DNA from: Morella rubra
Lineage: Eukaryota > Streptophyta > Magnoliopsida > Fagales > Myricaceae
Length of the DNA: 64,000 bases
Reading direction: 5' to 3'
Assembly: GCA_003952965.2 (NCBI GenBank)
Contig: CM025852.1
Coordinates: forward strand, 5,304,825 to 5,368,824
Shown: piece after piece, positions 21,574 through 33,381 of the stretch
Layout of the letters: every line of letters starts with the position of its first letter
How positions within the stretch are numbered: the first letter of the stretch is position 1
Program-made: the position numbers and the translations under genes
Notes under the pieces: model-generated
What the model saw: only the letters and a program-made list of their open reading frames with translations
Database searches by the model: none
What the model was told of the DNA's origin: nothing

Positions 21574-22442
21574 ATGAGAGGACTATCAACTGGGAGATAA
21601 AGGTATATTTTACAAAATATGTCAAAATTTTAAATTGTTATAGTCCTTGCTGCCAGCAATGTCTGACTAACACTGCGAGTTATTACATGAAATTTCAGGT
21701 AGACCACTTCCTGCTGGTCAGGCAGCTGCTGGGATTGGATTTGGTTCATCTCCTGCGAGTTCAAGTCTTCTTGGTCCTTCCCCAACGTTTGGTCATTCTT
21801 CTTTTGGTGTATCGAATGCCCCTCTATTTGGATCTAGCGCAACATTTGAAGCTTCAAGCAGCCCTATTTTTGGTTCATCAACTACCTCTGCATTTGGTGC
21901 CTCAAGCACTCCTGCTTTTGGTGCCTCAAGTTCTCCTGCTTTTGGGGCTTCAAGTACCCCATCCTTCAGCTTTGGGTCCTCTCCAGCTTTCGGCCAATCA
22001 ACTTCTGCATTTGGTAGCAGCCCATTTGGCACCACTCCTACTACTTTTGGAGCTCAAAGTTCTCCATTTGGTGAGTTATTTCCAACGTATTCAACCAGTT
22101 ATTATTGATATTTTTGTGATAAGCATCCTTATTCAGATGAGGAACTTCTGTTAGGGTATGCATCTTTACTACGCTATCTTGTTTGACATTTATTGACTTG
22201 TCTCCTTATGAGCTGTGTACAGGAGCACAGTCTTCAACACCAGCATTTGGCAGCTCTGGCTTGGGCAGTACCTTTTGGGAGTCAACGTGGGGGAAGTAGG
22301 GTAGCTCCCTACACACCAACTACTGAAGCTGATAGTGGTACACAGGCTGCTGAGAAGTTGGTGTTAATATCAGCCATGCCTGTCTACAAAGATAAAAGCC
22401 ATGAGGAGTTGAGATGGGAGGACTATCAACTGGGAGATAAAG
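21574..22442 (+). pseudogene. NUP98-like plus unit D with the rest of unit C's GLEBS exon
   Basis: Positions 21574-21602 complete the split GLEBS exon. The fused exon at 21699-22070 is 372 bases and open throughout, the best preserved plus-strand copy. The GLEBS exon at 22223-22442 is two bases short, lost in the GFGQLPFGS stretch. Confidence 0.85.
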
Positions 22443-22538
22443 GTATATTTTACAAAATATGTCAAAATTTTAAATTGTTATGGTCCTTGTTGCCAGCAAT
22501 GTCTGACTAACACTTCATGTTATTACATGAAATTTCAG

Positions 22539-22874
22539 GTGGACCACTTCCTGCTGGTCAGGCAGCTGCTGGGATTGGATTTGGTTCATCTCCTGCAAGT
22601 TCAAGTCTTCTTGGTCCTTCCCCAACGTTTGGTCAATCTTCTTCGGGTCCTTTCTCTACCTCAATACCTTCCAACCCATTCGCACCAAAAGCTCCTAGCG
22701 TTGGTGGTTTAAGTTTTGGAACGTCAACTGCTCCTACGTTCAGTTCCTCACCATTTGGTGCATCAATTTTATCTGGCCTTTTTGGATCATCATTGCCAAC
22801 ATCATCAACATTTGGCGTTGGTTCATCTCCATCTATTTTTGGTTGTTCGTCGCCCCTCTGCAGCTCTGGTCCAT
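22539..22874 (+). pseudogene. Truncated NUP98 exon 6 at the array's end
   Basis: After a normal acceptor this copy follows intact NUP98 exon 6 (47135-47721) through GGPLPAGQ and FG repeats into the part beyond the fusion point, including the [14 protein letters not shown] block. Homology breaks within the serine-rich stretch; the sequence after 22874 is not NUP98. The true exon 6 continues for about another 250 bases. It marks one end of the original duplicated segment. Confidence 0.85.
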
Positions 22875-24600
22875 ATTTCCCCTCTTTCCATATTTCCCTA
22901 TTCTATATGGTTAGGGTCATGCACGACGACCTTGGATAAACTTTGATCAAGTTTTTGTCGTAGACTTGTAGTGGTCATGATGTCACATAAACTCTGCTTT
23001 AAAATTGCCTGATGACAAAGGGTGTATAGTATTTGTTTTAGCTTTTGTCAACTTTAAATTCACTATTCAGATAGGACTCTCATAAAAGTCGAAGCGTGAA
23101 TATGACTTGTCCATTATGTGCATGATGGCTATGTAAAGAAACATAAACTAAACGAAGATTTGGATGACATTGATTTTGAACAAAAGAATATGAACCTGAA
23201 CAAGGGAACAGATCAATGCTCTGTTGACGAAAACTATGAAGATGGCGTTACCTTCAAGCCATTTAGTGGCTTGAGCTTCAGCCAATAAATTGAGTCGAAA
23301 AAATATTCTTCAAATTCTATTTGTTGATGGTGATGTTAAGATTTACTTACTTGGTAGGGAAGTCAATAATATCAAGGAGAAGCGTAGAGAGGTAAATAGC
23401 ATACTTTAAGAAATATAGCTGTGAGAAAGCAGAGGAAATATATATAACATATGCTTTTTTCTTGATGGCCAATCCATAATCTTTGCTTTCCATAGAACAT
23501 GTTATAAAAGAATGATTAGTAAGTGAAATTTGCTGGTCTACATAAAGGGAATTTGGAGAGCAAGGATTGCATCAACCATGAGATAGGGAAGTATTAGTAA
23601 GTGGTCTATGTATATCATATCACCCTAGAACAGAGGATACGTAAAACAAAGTGATCCCACTTAGGGCCATTTGCACCACCCCAACTGCTGTTCTCAAGGT
23701 GGATTGCTTGTTGCTCTGTTGACCAGACATACTCTGTTTCTGATCCATCAATTCGAAACAACTGCATCTGCATGCTTCCCGTATTCACTTTATTGTTGTT
23801 ATTTGTTGGCAACTCCATACCTTCCAGATCAGCATATTCCAAATTAACTATCGACCCGGTTGCCTCAGAAAGCGACCGTGGTCCATGTTGATGTTATGGT
23901 AGTAGCAGTAAGCAAGTCGTTCCATTGGACATGGTTGATCATTGGCGTGGACCAAGGCGCTTCATATGTTGATCCGCTAGACAATGGCAGGATGATTGTT
24001 GGTGAGGCTGCTGTTTTGCAGGATTGATGCCACTGGACCCCAACATGGCCTGTGATAGGTCCATGATCATTGTGAATGGTTATGCAGCTTATGCTCTAGG
24101 GGAGAGTCAGCCCTGTTGGGACCCGAAGAATTATTAATATTTGCCTAGATTCCGAAATCCCAACTCCACAAGGAGACAGGTCAGTAGTTGGTGACGATGG
24201 TACATTGGTAATTTGGTAGCCCTTTCCTTGCTCTCATATTGCGAGCTGAGTTTGCCACCTTGATTAAGCACCCAGACAAATAGCGGGAGCGAGCACCCAC
24301 AGGATCCCTTGCCATCAAGCAACTTCGCCTTGAGGGCGCCAACAAGTGGGTCTGCTTCTGTTTCGGGCCCGCAAACTTGCTGAAATGAGATGGCCAAACA
24401 GTGTTTCCAGTATCGCGGTTAGCAGCACCACCGCCAGTGTTTGCTTCGGACTTGTTATTAGAATATTTCGGCAAACGAAAAGTTGTAATAATAAAGGCAA
24501 TGTTTGCCATTTGCAGATTAGATGGTAGTTGATTTCATCATTGCTTATCTCACAGCCACCAAACGACGAGGACAATGATTAATGATATAAAATTACTTGG
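22875..24600. other. Unassigned segment next to the NUP98 array
   Basis: Sequence unlike NUP98 starts abruptly at 22875. A short acidic reading frame on the plus strand (23124-23288; contains NEDLDDIDFEQKN and ends FSGLSFSQ) could be a last-exon relic. Minus-strand open stretches at 23615-23842 (contains SWGGANGPKWDHFVLR) and 24181-24510 may also be old exon fragments, since composition is higher in GC than the neighbouring DNA. I do not recognise any of them. No complete gene is visible. Confidence 0.3.
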
Positions 24601-26407
24601 CATATAATATTCTAACGACCACAATGCAAGAAACCTAAGGAGAAAAAAAAAGGGGTGAGTGCCTTGCTCAATGAAAAACTTGTATTTGTCACAAATTCAT
24701 ACCAATTCACATAATTGTTTGAATTTTGATGTATTATAGCTGGAGTTAACAATTTAGATAGTATCTGCAAATACATTTCTTGTTGATTAAGAAGAATTCC
24801 TATAGCTCCAACAAACAAAGTTAATATGCCTAATAGAAGCATAGGAAATAGCATAGTATTATCTAATTCATGAGGATATGAAAAAGTGTTCTTAATGCCA
24901 AAATGAGTAATAGTAAAAGAAGGTCATGTCATCTTTCTTACATTAATATCAATTTGATATGTCTTCTTACAAAAAAAAAAAAAAAAATCCTTTCACTATT
25001 ATTCCTTGTTACTAAAGATAATAAATGAGATTTTTCTTTAATTTTTTTTTTCTCTAAGTCAAATCCACAACGAAAATAGTAGTGCAAAATATTTCTGTAC
25101 ACTTCAACTACCATTCATTTTGTAAGCTATTTAAGTTTTTCGATATTTTAAACTATAAGGTTTGACATGTTGTTAGGGGTGAGAAAAAATTTGCTCACCT
25201 TACCCAAAACCGAACCCCTTCACTCTGCACGGATCAAGTTACCTTGGGTTTGGGTTTTGAAACTTAAATTCGAAGAAAATCGGGTTCAGGTCTTTACCAC
25301 GCCCTATGTTTATTTTTTATTTTTTCTCTAATGAAACGACGTTGTTTTGCTTCTTTTAATTTTTTTTTTTTTTTGTTGTAAACCTGGGTCGGAGTTGGGT
25401 TGGAAAACCCTCACCCGGACTTTGCCCACCTCCACACGTTGCCCTCCAAACATTAATTGGCTTATACTTTATACTCATGTCACAATTCGCCTGTCAAGAT
25501 TGTAGTGCGGATCCTTTTTTAATTGATTTTAATTATAAAATCTTCACTTAGGGTGCAAAATTCAAATGTATTGTATTTTAGGATGCAATATGTCAAGCTT
25601 AGTATACAAATTACAAATTATATGATAATTATAAAGGAAACATTATAGTACACTCCATATCTATGAACAAAAATTAAATTGAATCTCATAACTTTTAATT
25701 TGCTTTTTTTTTTTACGCTTCATAAGTTTGAAAAGACATTAATCCTCGTTTTCTGTTCAATTTGACCGTCAAATCAGACGAGGAAGTGGTGTAGATTAAC
25801 TAAAATACTCATTTAAGAAAAAAATTAATAAAAATTTAAAATAAATATAAAAATGAAATAAAATAAAATTTTTATTTAGGAAAATATTTTTTTCAGATTT
25901 TTTTTAATTTTTTCGATAATTTTTCGTGTAGTTAAAGGGCCAATTGAACTGAAGGCGAAGATTAATGTTTTTTAAAACTTTTGAGGCATAAAAAAATAAA
26001 TTAAAAGTTGTCAGGTCCAATTTAATTTTTGCTCATTGATATGAAGCTTACTATGATATTTTTCCTAATTAGAAGGGGACCATTTTCTTTTTTGTGGGGT
26101 GATTAAAGAACAACCATTTTCAATTAGAAGAATCTCATCCAAATTAAATATATATATATATTTTTTAATAAAAAGTTCTAGAAAAAAAAAAATTCTTCTT
26201 CTCCTTCTTGTTTTCCTTCGAAACTAGAATCCAATGAAGCTTCTACTCTATTAAAAAACAGGAAAGAAACAAACCACTTTGCCGCTTGATGCGAAATTCT
26301 CTATCTGAGGTTGAGCCTTTGAGTTTGAGCCACGGCAAAGACGAGGCAAAAAGCTAGACACAATCTTGACTCACGGTGAAAAAAGCTGAATCTCCTAAAT
26401 GTTTGGT
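24601..26407. other. AT-rich intergenic DNA
   Basis: Long A and T runs, no open frame of note. It holds one candidate miniature element (25173-25433) and a TA tract near 26150. Nothing else is recognised. Confidence 0.6.
25173..25433. mobile_element. Candidate hAT-type miniature element
   Basis: The left end TTAGGGGTGAG and right end CCCACCTCC are imperfect inverted repeats. The flanks ACATGTTG (25165-25172) and ACACGTTG (25434-25441) differ at one of eight positions, as expected for an aged hAT target duplication. It has no coding capacity. Confidence 0.45.
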
Positions 26408-26416
26408 TTTAGTTTA
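26408..26416. repeat. Left 9-bp target duplication of the outer MULE
   Basis: TTTAGTTTA is repeated exactly at 42417-42425, flanking the 16.0-kb element. Nine bases is the size typical of Mutator-like elements. Confidence 0.9.
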
Positions 26417-26640
26417 GGGAAAAATATGGAGACAGTCCCGTGGTTTCACGTTATGACAAAATAGTCTATGTGGTTTTAATTTGAATGTATTAATTTGGTC
26501 AGCAAGTTGTTGCAACGCAGCCCCTCTATCAATCCCCCTGTGAAGTCATTAACAAAGCATGCTGACTTATCAAAAATTTGCCATGTGGACATCGATGAGT
26601 TGGCATATTTCACACATGGAATGACAGCTCATCCAAAATT
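26417..26640 (+). repeat. Left terminal inverted repeat of outer MULE
   Basis: Pairs with 42150-42416 on the opposite strand over more than 200 bases with scattered mismatches and small gaps. Confidence 0.9.
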
Positions 26641-28057
26641 TTTTAAAAAAAAAACAAAAATGCCTGGCAGTTGACTGCCCTAGCCCGAAATCCCCAAATT
26701 CCCCTTTCTTCAATTTCCCCCCAAAAATGCCCTAGCCCGAAATCCCCAAATCCTCCTTTCTTCATTTTCCCCCCAAATCAGACCACGTCCATTTTGGTTT
26801 CGCCATTTTCCCCGATCAAAGAACCACCCCTTCTTGCCGTCGTCATTTTCTCCCAAACTATCGAACTTCTTCTTCGCCATTATCTTTTCCCCCAAACCAC
26901 CGAACGTCCCCGAAGCCTCCATTTTCTCCAGAAACTACTGAATCTCCACTTCACCTCCAGATTTGTTGTTACTATCTCTTTCCCCCAAATCATCGAACCC
27001 TTTCCAAATCTCCCAAACAAACCTTTAAGAGGTCGAAATTTCTGAGAACCCGTGAAGGAGAACCCAGTTTGTGCATCTCACTTTTCTACCCCTGCAATCC
27101 GTAGGTAATGTGATATTCTTCACTCACTAATTATAGACTCCCACAATGAATTTGTGGACCCATTTCTATATTCAATTGTTGTTGGCTTAGGAAAGGGGTT
27201 TTATAAAACTTATATCAAACTGTGGGGTCACTTTGCACATGCATTGTTATGTTTTGTGTTGGTTTTGTGTTGTTTCGATGAACTTTAGTGAAGAAAAGGA
27301 CAAAAACTAGGTGCAAAGACTAGTTGCCATTTGTTTTTTAGTTTAGTGGTCCCCCACATGTCACATGCATGATATCTTGTATTCACAATGCTAGAGCTCA
27401 AGCTGGTTTTTGAGCCAGAAGTGTGTTCTCTTTGGAGCTGAACTGTTTTTTTTACCTCGATAAATAGCATATGGTAAGTTTTTTAATGTTTCAATTATTG
27501 AAAAGTCTTGCTAGAAAGAAATAGAGTTTTAATCCTTCCCAATGGTTTTATTTTGTTACTAAAACTATGGCGTCCCTTATCATATTAGTGAGTAAATTAG
27601 CATGGTTGTTTGGAGGGAAGGAAAAACAAAAGGCAAATTACATTGGAGACTCTTTTTGGGTTAAATTTTCTTGGTAGCAAATTGCCTGGTTTGATAATCA
27701 GAAGAGGCGCATCATATAATGTGAGGCAGGATTTCTTTTATGTTTTTTCTTTTTCTTGAACTTTAGGGTCAAGCATTTCAATAAAGGCGGGATGCTTCCC
27801 TCTGTCTCTACTCGTAGCAATCATTGCTTAAATAAACGTGCACAGAGAAGCTGTCAACTCACTTCATTGATTTTTATTTGCTCAAAATTATGACACAGCG
27901 GTTATATATCCAAAATCTTTATCAAGAAAGATTGTTCGGACAAAAAATTGAAAAAAAAGATCTCTATCACCAAAGACAGCTGAGTTAGAGTTCAAGTTAG
28001 ATACCATCTTAGTTTTGCATAAATTTATCTGATATATAGAACTTATATGGTTATCAG

Positions 28058-28144
28058 CTCTTCACAAAAATTACAATTGATGAAGCTGCTCCCGGTCTCA
28101 AGACAATCTTTAGCTTTAGAGTCCCTGATCAAAGGTCTGGCAAG
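28058..28144 (+). pseudogene. Captured VDAC (mitochondrial porin) exon
   Basis: An 87-base open exon lies between an AG acceptor (28056-28057) and a GT donor (28145). It encodes LFTKITIDEAAPGLKTIFSF followed by RVPDQRSGK. This is a conserved internal segment of plant voltage-dependent anion channels, beta-barrel porins of the mitochondrial outer membrane, where an exon boundary falls after SGK. No other porin exon is visible within the MULE, so only a fragment was taken, probably with its flanking introns. It lies on the same strand as the transposase, upstream of it. Confidence 0.75.
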
Positions 28145-29252
28145 GTAAGCTATCAAACTGTTGTTGACTTCTCTAGTGAAAGTTTTATGTTCTGAGTTTG
28201 AGAACATTTATTTTCTCTCTCATTTGACTCAAAGACTGGGAATTTCCTAAGGCAAGTACGTAAATGGTAAAAGTGTGGAGTAGTTTTTTTTTTTTAATGC
28301 TCAAAAAAGTTTTATCCTTTGGTAATTTGATTGCAAGGCATGTTTGGCCGGAGTCCTAACTTTGACTAAAAAATGAATTTGTTTGGGGTGAAATGTAATG
28401 CAAGATACAAATGGCATTCCTTCAGTCGGAAAATTATGACAAAATAGAAAGACTCAACATGACTAATGGAATAGTTTACTTTCACTCTCATATGAAGTTC
28501 TGGTGTTTGTTAATATTTGCTTCCAATAGATGATAGATGTTGCATGTTATGCTTGAAAATCAAATGGTATTGAGTCTGGTCCCTTTACATATAGAAGTTT
28601 GGTTACCTGGGGTTACTAGGGGTAGTTATGTCCCTTTGCCTGGTGTTTTTTTCTCATTGGTAATGTGGCCTAAGGCATTTTAAACATCTGTCTTATTTAG
28701 GACATGATTTCTTGATTTGTTTCAAGTGTACTTCTTTATCAACAGATACTGCTTCAGCAAGTAATGGCAATTATATCACCAAATTAAGATAAACTCCAGT
28801 GCTAAAATATTAGTTTGTTGTGTAATTTTTCTTCTTCATTGAGCTCTATAGTCTACTGCTATAAGGAAGGAATCCATTTATGGTGTTTGCAAAAAGTACA
28901 CGCACACAATTACATACATATACATGCATGTAGAGATTAAAAACATGTAAACAGATGCACATCGCTGTTTGTTACTGTTTTACAAAAAGTACACATACAC
29001 AATCAGTTTAGCAATCCTTGAGATGTTGTATTCCATGTTGTTTTCGATATTATCTAAGGTAAAGTGACTTGTTTGCTTCTTTTTCTGGCTGATGTGATGA
29101 ACCCATTATTGTTGGTGCATTAAATGAACCCATTTTTTCTGCATCCTGCAACCCCTGTGCATGCGGAGATAGCAACATTATTTAATTGTTGGATAGTTAA
29201 ACTAGTTGTTTCTTTCATTGTTTGAAGGGTTTGAGAGATATTCGCTGAAATC

Positions 29253-31680
29253 ATGGTTCACCTCTGCTTTCATCACAGGGGTAGTCTAAACTTCGTACGC
29301 GGGGAATACGTAGGCTGAGAGGTTGTGGACCTCAGAGAGGTGGATGCAGATTATATCTCGACGACATTATTCCATGAGTATGCCAAGGTTAGATTACATT
29401 ACTTGAATGTAATGGGGTTCTGTACAAGTTCGAGGTTGATATTCTCAACAATGGGTTTAACATGCTTTATTCTGATAAGGATGTGTGGGAGCTGCTTGAT
29501 TGGATTGCCAGAGAGCATCCTACTATGCTGCATGTATACTTTGAGCATGGAGTAAACATTCTTGATTTTTGTCCAATGGAGTCCCAATCCACTGCACCGC
29601 TCACCGCTGAGGGAGTTGACATTGTAGGAGCCACAAAGGGTGGCAGCATTAGCGGAGACATTGATGTGAGTTTTAAATCCTATACGCATATTGATTACAA
29701 TTGAATAACTTATTAATATGTTGATCTTTAATATATTCTTTTCTGTATACAGGCACATGTTAATTCAATTAATGATGAAGCTGAGGTACATTGCAACGAG
29801 CACCCTGAGGCTCAAACTAGGAAAGGAGCAGTTGGCAGTGAGCCCCCAAACAATGAGAATCCAATTGGTGAGGACCACATTTATGAATATATCCCGGTTG
29901 AGTAGTTTGTGGCAGATTTGCAACACCATGGGATAATGATGAAGACTGATTTGATGAAGATGGTAATGTGGAGGGGCATATAAATTAACCTCTCAATGAC
30001 TTCGAGGTTTTAGATACAGAAGCAGCACTAGAGATATATCCCCTACCTGTTGCAGATGAAGAGGAGGCCGTTGCTCGTGCCAACGTGATGTCTTGGTTTT
30101 GATGTGCGCCTTCCACTTCCAGAGCCAACAAAACTGATGCAGTACATGAAGATTCTTGAGTGAGGATCAACAAAGTATGAGTGATGGTGAAGGCGCACAT
30201 CCACATTACAAAGAATTCAATGAAATAGATTTGGAGTTGAATAAGAAGATCTGAATGGTGGACGGGCTAAAATTTAGGGATGCCAGACTGTTTAAGCTTG
30301 CATTGAAGCAGTTGCAAAGGATGGGATAAGGACATGTTCCCTATTGCATTTGCTGTGATGGAAAATGAATATAAAGCATCTTGGACTTGGTTTCTTGGTA
30401 TGTTGATGATCTAGGTGATCTGGACAATCGTCAATTGGTATTTATGTCAGATAGACAAAAGGTATGTGTTACTAATTTATTAGTAGTGGGTTTCGAATTT
30501 CAATATTTGTTTTTAACTTACTGACAAGTTAATGACGTATCTTTCTGCATAGGGATTTCTTAATGCATTTGATCTTCTCCTTCCAAACAAGGAGCATAGA
30601 TTTTGCTTAAAGTACTTGCACTCAAATTGCAAGGGCTATAGGTGGAAAAGCTTGCCATTTAAGTCTGACTTGTGAGCGTTTGCGAAGTCATGCACAGAAA
30701 TCCAATTCAAAAAGCACACGGAAGAGATCGAAAAGAAAAGATGTACCCCGAGGCGCACACATATCTATCCAAGATCGACGCTCAGTCCTGGTCTTGGCAT
30801 GCATTCTCGACACATACAAAGTGTGACATATTACTCAATAACATAGCGGAGACATTCAATGTATAGGTGTTGGAGGCCAGAGATAAGCCCCTACTCAGTA
30901 TGATTGAAATTATTCGGAGACAACTAATGAATCTGTTCCAGGCAAAGCAAGAAGGACTCAAGAATGCAACCTTTGAAATATGTCTGCAGATACAATTGAA
31001 GTTAGAGAGGAATAAGAGTGAAGAGGGACATTACATATGTAGATGGGGTGATGGAGTTGAGTTTGAGGTGGACCATCACACGAAGGGTAGTGAATATGCA
31101 CGACAAGAGATGTTCATGTGGTCAATGGTAGATTAGTGGCATTCCATGTCCACATGTAGCTTATGCAATCCATTATACTCGTTGAGTTCCCGAAGACTTT
31201 GTAGATGACCATTTTCACATTGATGCATATCAGAGGGCTTGTGAACCAGTCATGCATACTAAGCTTGGACCCAAGGATTGGCCTAAAGTGATGGGGGCAT
31301 GATCCTATATTGCCCTCATGAGTAAAGGCAAGGACAGGAAGGCCAAGGAAGGTAAGAAGGTGAGGCATGGATGAGCCCTTGCCACCAGGAAAGGTGACTA
31401 GAGCTGGCATTCCTATTAAGTGCGGTATGTGTGGGATAGTTGGCCACAATGCCCGAAAGTGCAAGCTACCCCAAAGAGCGGACCGGAGGATACCTCAAGA
31501 AGTCGAGCAAAAAGAAAGCATCGACTGTAAGTGAATAACTTGTTTTATGTACATTCTAAGTTTTGTTTAATATAACACATTGACAGAATTTTAATGAGTC
31601 TTTTCAGGACATAGCTGGCACATCGGCGACACAAATGGAGACCCAAGATGGAACAACTCATAAGAAGTGAGAGAAGAAAA
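29253..31680 (+). pseudogene. Broken MULE transposase (MURA-like) of the outer element
   Basis: From the ATG at 29253 the protein opens with a MULE-type PB1-like domain (HHRGSLNFVRGEYVG, with a TGA where a second glycine is usual). A block at 29462-29665 (DVWELLDWI) is in another frame; an intron fits at 29666-29752. At about 30340-30470 the catalytic-domain tail reads PIAFAVMENEY and LVFMSDRQKG; an intron fits at 30472-30552. A long helical block follows (30672-31136, with KIDAQSWSWHAFSTHTKCD), then a SWIM zinc finger (CSCGQW, GIPCPHV; about 31106-31165) and a CCHC knuckle (CGMCGIVGHNARKC; about 31422-31463). The stretch that should hold the first catalytic aspartate is missing near 30290-30330. 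Several stops remain. Confidence 0.85.
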
Positions 31681-32187
31681 CAGTCATTACTAAGGCAATA
31701 ATCTTGTTCATTCATAAGGGTACAATTTATGTTTTTGGATAATGTTGCTAATTTGTTCATTCATAAGGGTACTCCCTATTTTTGTGCAGGATGGGGAGGA
31801 ACCTCACAGGCAACAAGTGAACCAGCAGTTCCAAGGCATAGAACGAGGTCAACTACACGTAGGGTCTCATTAGCTTTCGTCGAAGTGAGTCATCGCTTCC
31901 ACCATTCACTTTGACACGTGGAATGTTTAAAGGATTCTATAACTTGGTAGTGGATTGGTCTTTGTTTGCCTCTTCTTTTGTACTCTGGTCAAATGGTAGG
32001 CACTACGTCTTACACTTTGACATTGGAATCTTTTTATAACTTTTCCAACCTTATAACAAGTTCAAAAGTTAAATTGGCATCTTGTATTTTAGTCGTTGAT
32101 GATTATTTTTATAACAAGTTCAAAAATAACACTGTAGTTCTAGATAATTATCATAAATTGGCATCTGGTATCAGTTTCTCACATTCA

Positions 32188-32196
32188 CGAATAAAT
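32188..32196. repeat. Left 9-bp target duplication of the inner MULE
   Basis: CGAATAAAT is repeated exactly at 38714-38722, immediately outside the element ends GGGTAAATAT and ATATTTACCC. Confidence 0.9.
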
Positions 32197-32290
32197 GGGT
32201 AAATATCTTGACACGTCCCTGGGATTTGACATTTTTCCAGTTTGGTCCTTAGGGTTCACTTTTCCCTAAACTATCCCTGAGGTTTGGACT

Positions 32291-33032
32291 CAGGGACGAA
32301 GCTAGGATTTACTCTTAGGGGGGGCTAAATATAATTTTTGCTTAAATTTTTTTTTTCTAACTAAGTGTCAAGGTCATCTTACATGTTCTTGGACTGCCTT
32401 CAAATTTTTATTATAATCAAGATAAACATAATCAAAATGTTACAACATATGTTAAAACTTAAAAAAAAAATAATTATAAACTTTAACTTAAGTGTAAAAG
32501 CTAAATTTTCATAAATAATGCTAATTGAACCGAACATTCTTTCAACGAATAAAAGTCATCAATTATTATATCAGTACTAAAACCTCGTGTGGTCGAATAT
32601 AATCAAAAGTTTAAAATCTTCGGAATAAATGGCTCATAAGTTATTGACAAAGCATGAAGCAATGTTAAAATCTAGTCAAAATAAAATAGGTACAAATAAA
32701 AGAGCATAATATATTTTTTTTAGAAAAAAAATAGAGCAATAATATTTTAAGTAGACAATAATAATGAAATGAGTTTGTTTTTAAGAATTCTAGCTTTGAA
32801 GAGGAATTTTTTTGTGTGCAAAGCAAAAAATTTGCTGTATTAAGCGTTGAATATGGATTTTGCTATTTTCTGTATATGAGGTAAAATAATGGGAGAGAGA
32901 GAAAAAGAGAGGTAATTGAGAGAAAATCTGAACAATAAGAGTGTAATAGTGAGAGGTAAAAGTGAGAGAAAGAAGAGATGAATTTTCGAAAAGAGGTAGA
33001 TAGAAAGAAAGTAGAAAATACACAATCTAGAA

Positions 33033-33069
<37 letters not shown>

Positions 33070-33381
33070 GGAGGGAGGAATTTTAGAAAAAAAAATGGAG
33101 GGAGAGAGAAAAGTAGAAAAGACAATTAGTATTTTTTTTCTTTTAAAAATTTGAGGGTTCACTTATAATGTAGTTATTTCTCATCTCACGTTCTTTTTTC
33201 CTCTCATGTTTGATTTTTTCAAAATTTTTGGAGGGGCCATTAAAAAGATTACTATCAATTTTGCCCTTATATTAAAAAAAAATTGCACAAATTTGTAATT
33301 TTACCCATATGTGAAGTTTTTTTTTGAAAAACTTTTGGGGGGGCCATGGCTCCCACTAACCTCCCCTTAGCTTCGTCCTTA
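32291..33381. mobile_element. Non-autonomous hAT element inside the inner MULE's terminal repeat
   Basis: The ends are CAGGGACGAAGCTAGG and, in reverse, TAAGGACGAAGCTAAGG. The 8-bp flanks TTTGGACT (32283-32290) and TTTGAACT (33382-33389) differ by one base. Subterminal G-rich and C-rich tracts (GGGGGGGC and the GGCCATGGCTCC block) belong to a common plant hAT class. It has no transposase. It contains an AG microsatellite at about 33033-33057 and several purine-rich tracts. The right terminal repeat of the MULE lacks this insertion, so it came after that element's formation. Confidence 0.85.
33033..33080. repeat. AG and GGGA microsatellite
   Basis: A run of GA dinucleotides is followed by GGGA repeats within the non-autonomous hAT element. 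The opposite strand gives long serine/leucine-rich open frames that are not genes. Confidence 0.8.

Larger units (their letters stand above)
6331..22874 (+). repeat. Plus-strand tandem array of NUP98 exon 4-5-6 fragments, split by a hAT element
   Basis: Units in the same orientation as the intact NUP98 gene have fused exons beginning at 6488, 7305, 8143 and 21699. The gap between the last two is explained by the 12.7-kb hAT insertion at 8845-21573; without it the spacing returns to about 830 bp. The last GLEBS exon (22223-22442) is followed by a normal exon 6 start instead of the fusion, so this end preserves the original gene order. Homology stops at 22874, within exon 6. Confidence 0.9.

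Noticed and set aside
22517-22600. Apparent start [15 protein letters not shown] in the NUP98-like exons
   Set aside because: The Met and the next six residues come from the end of the intron; the exon begins at GGPLPAGQ.
32790-33162. Leucine/serine/phenylalanine-rich minus-strand frames
   Set aside because: They are translations of GA-rich microsatellite and T-rich DNA inside a non-autonomous hAT element.
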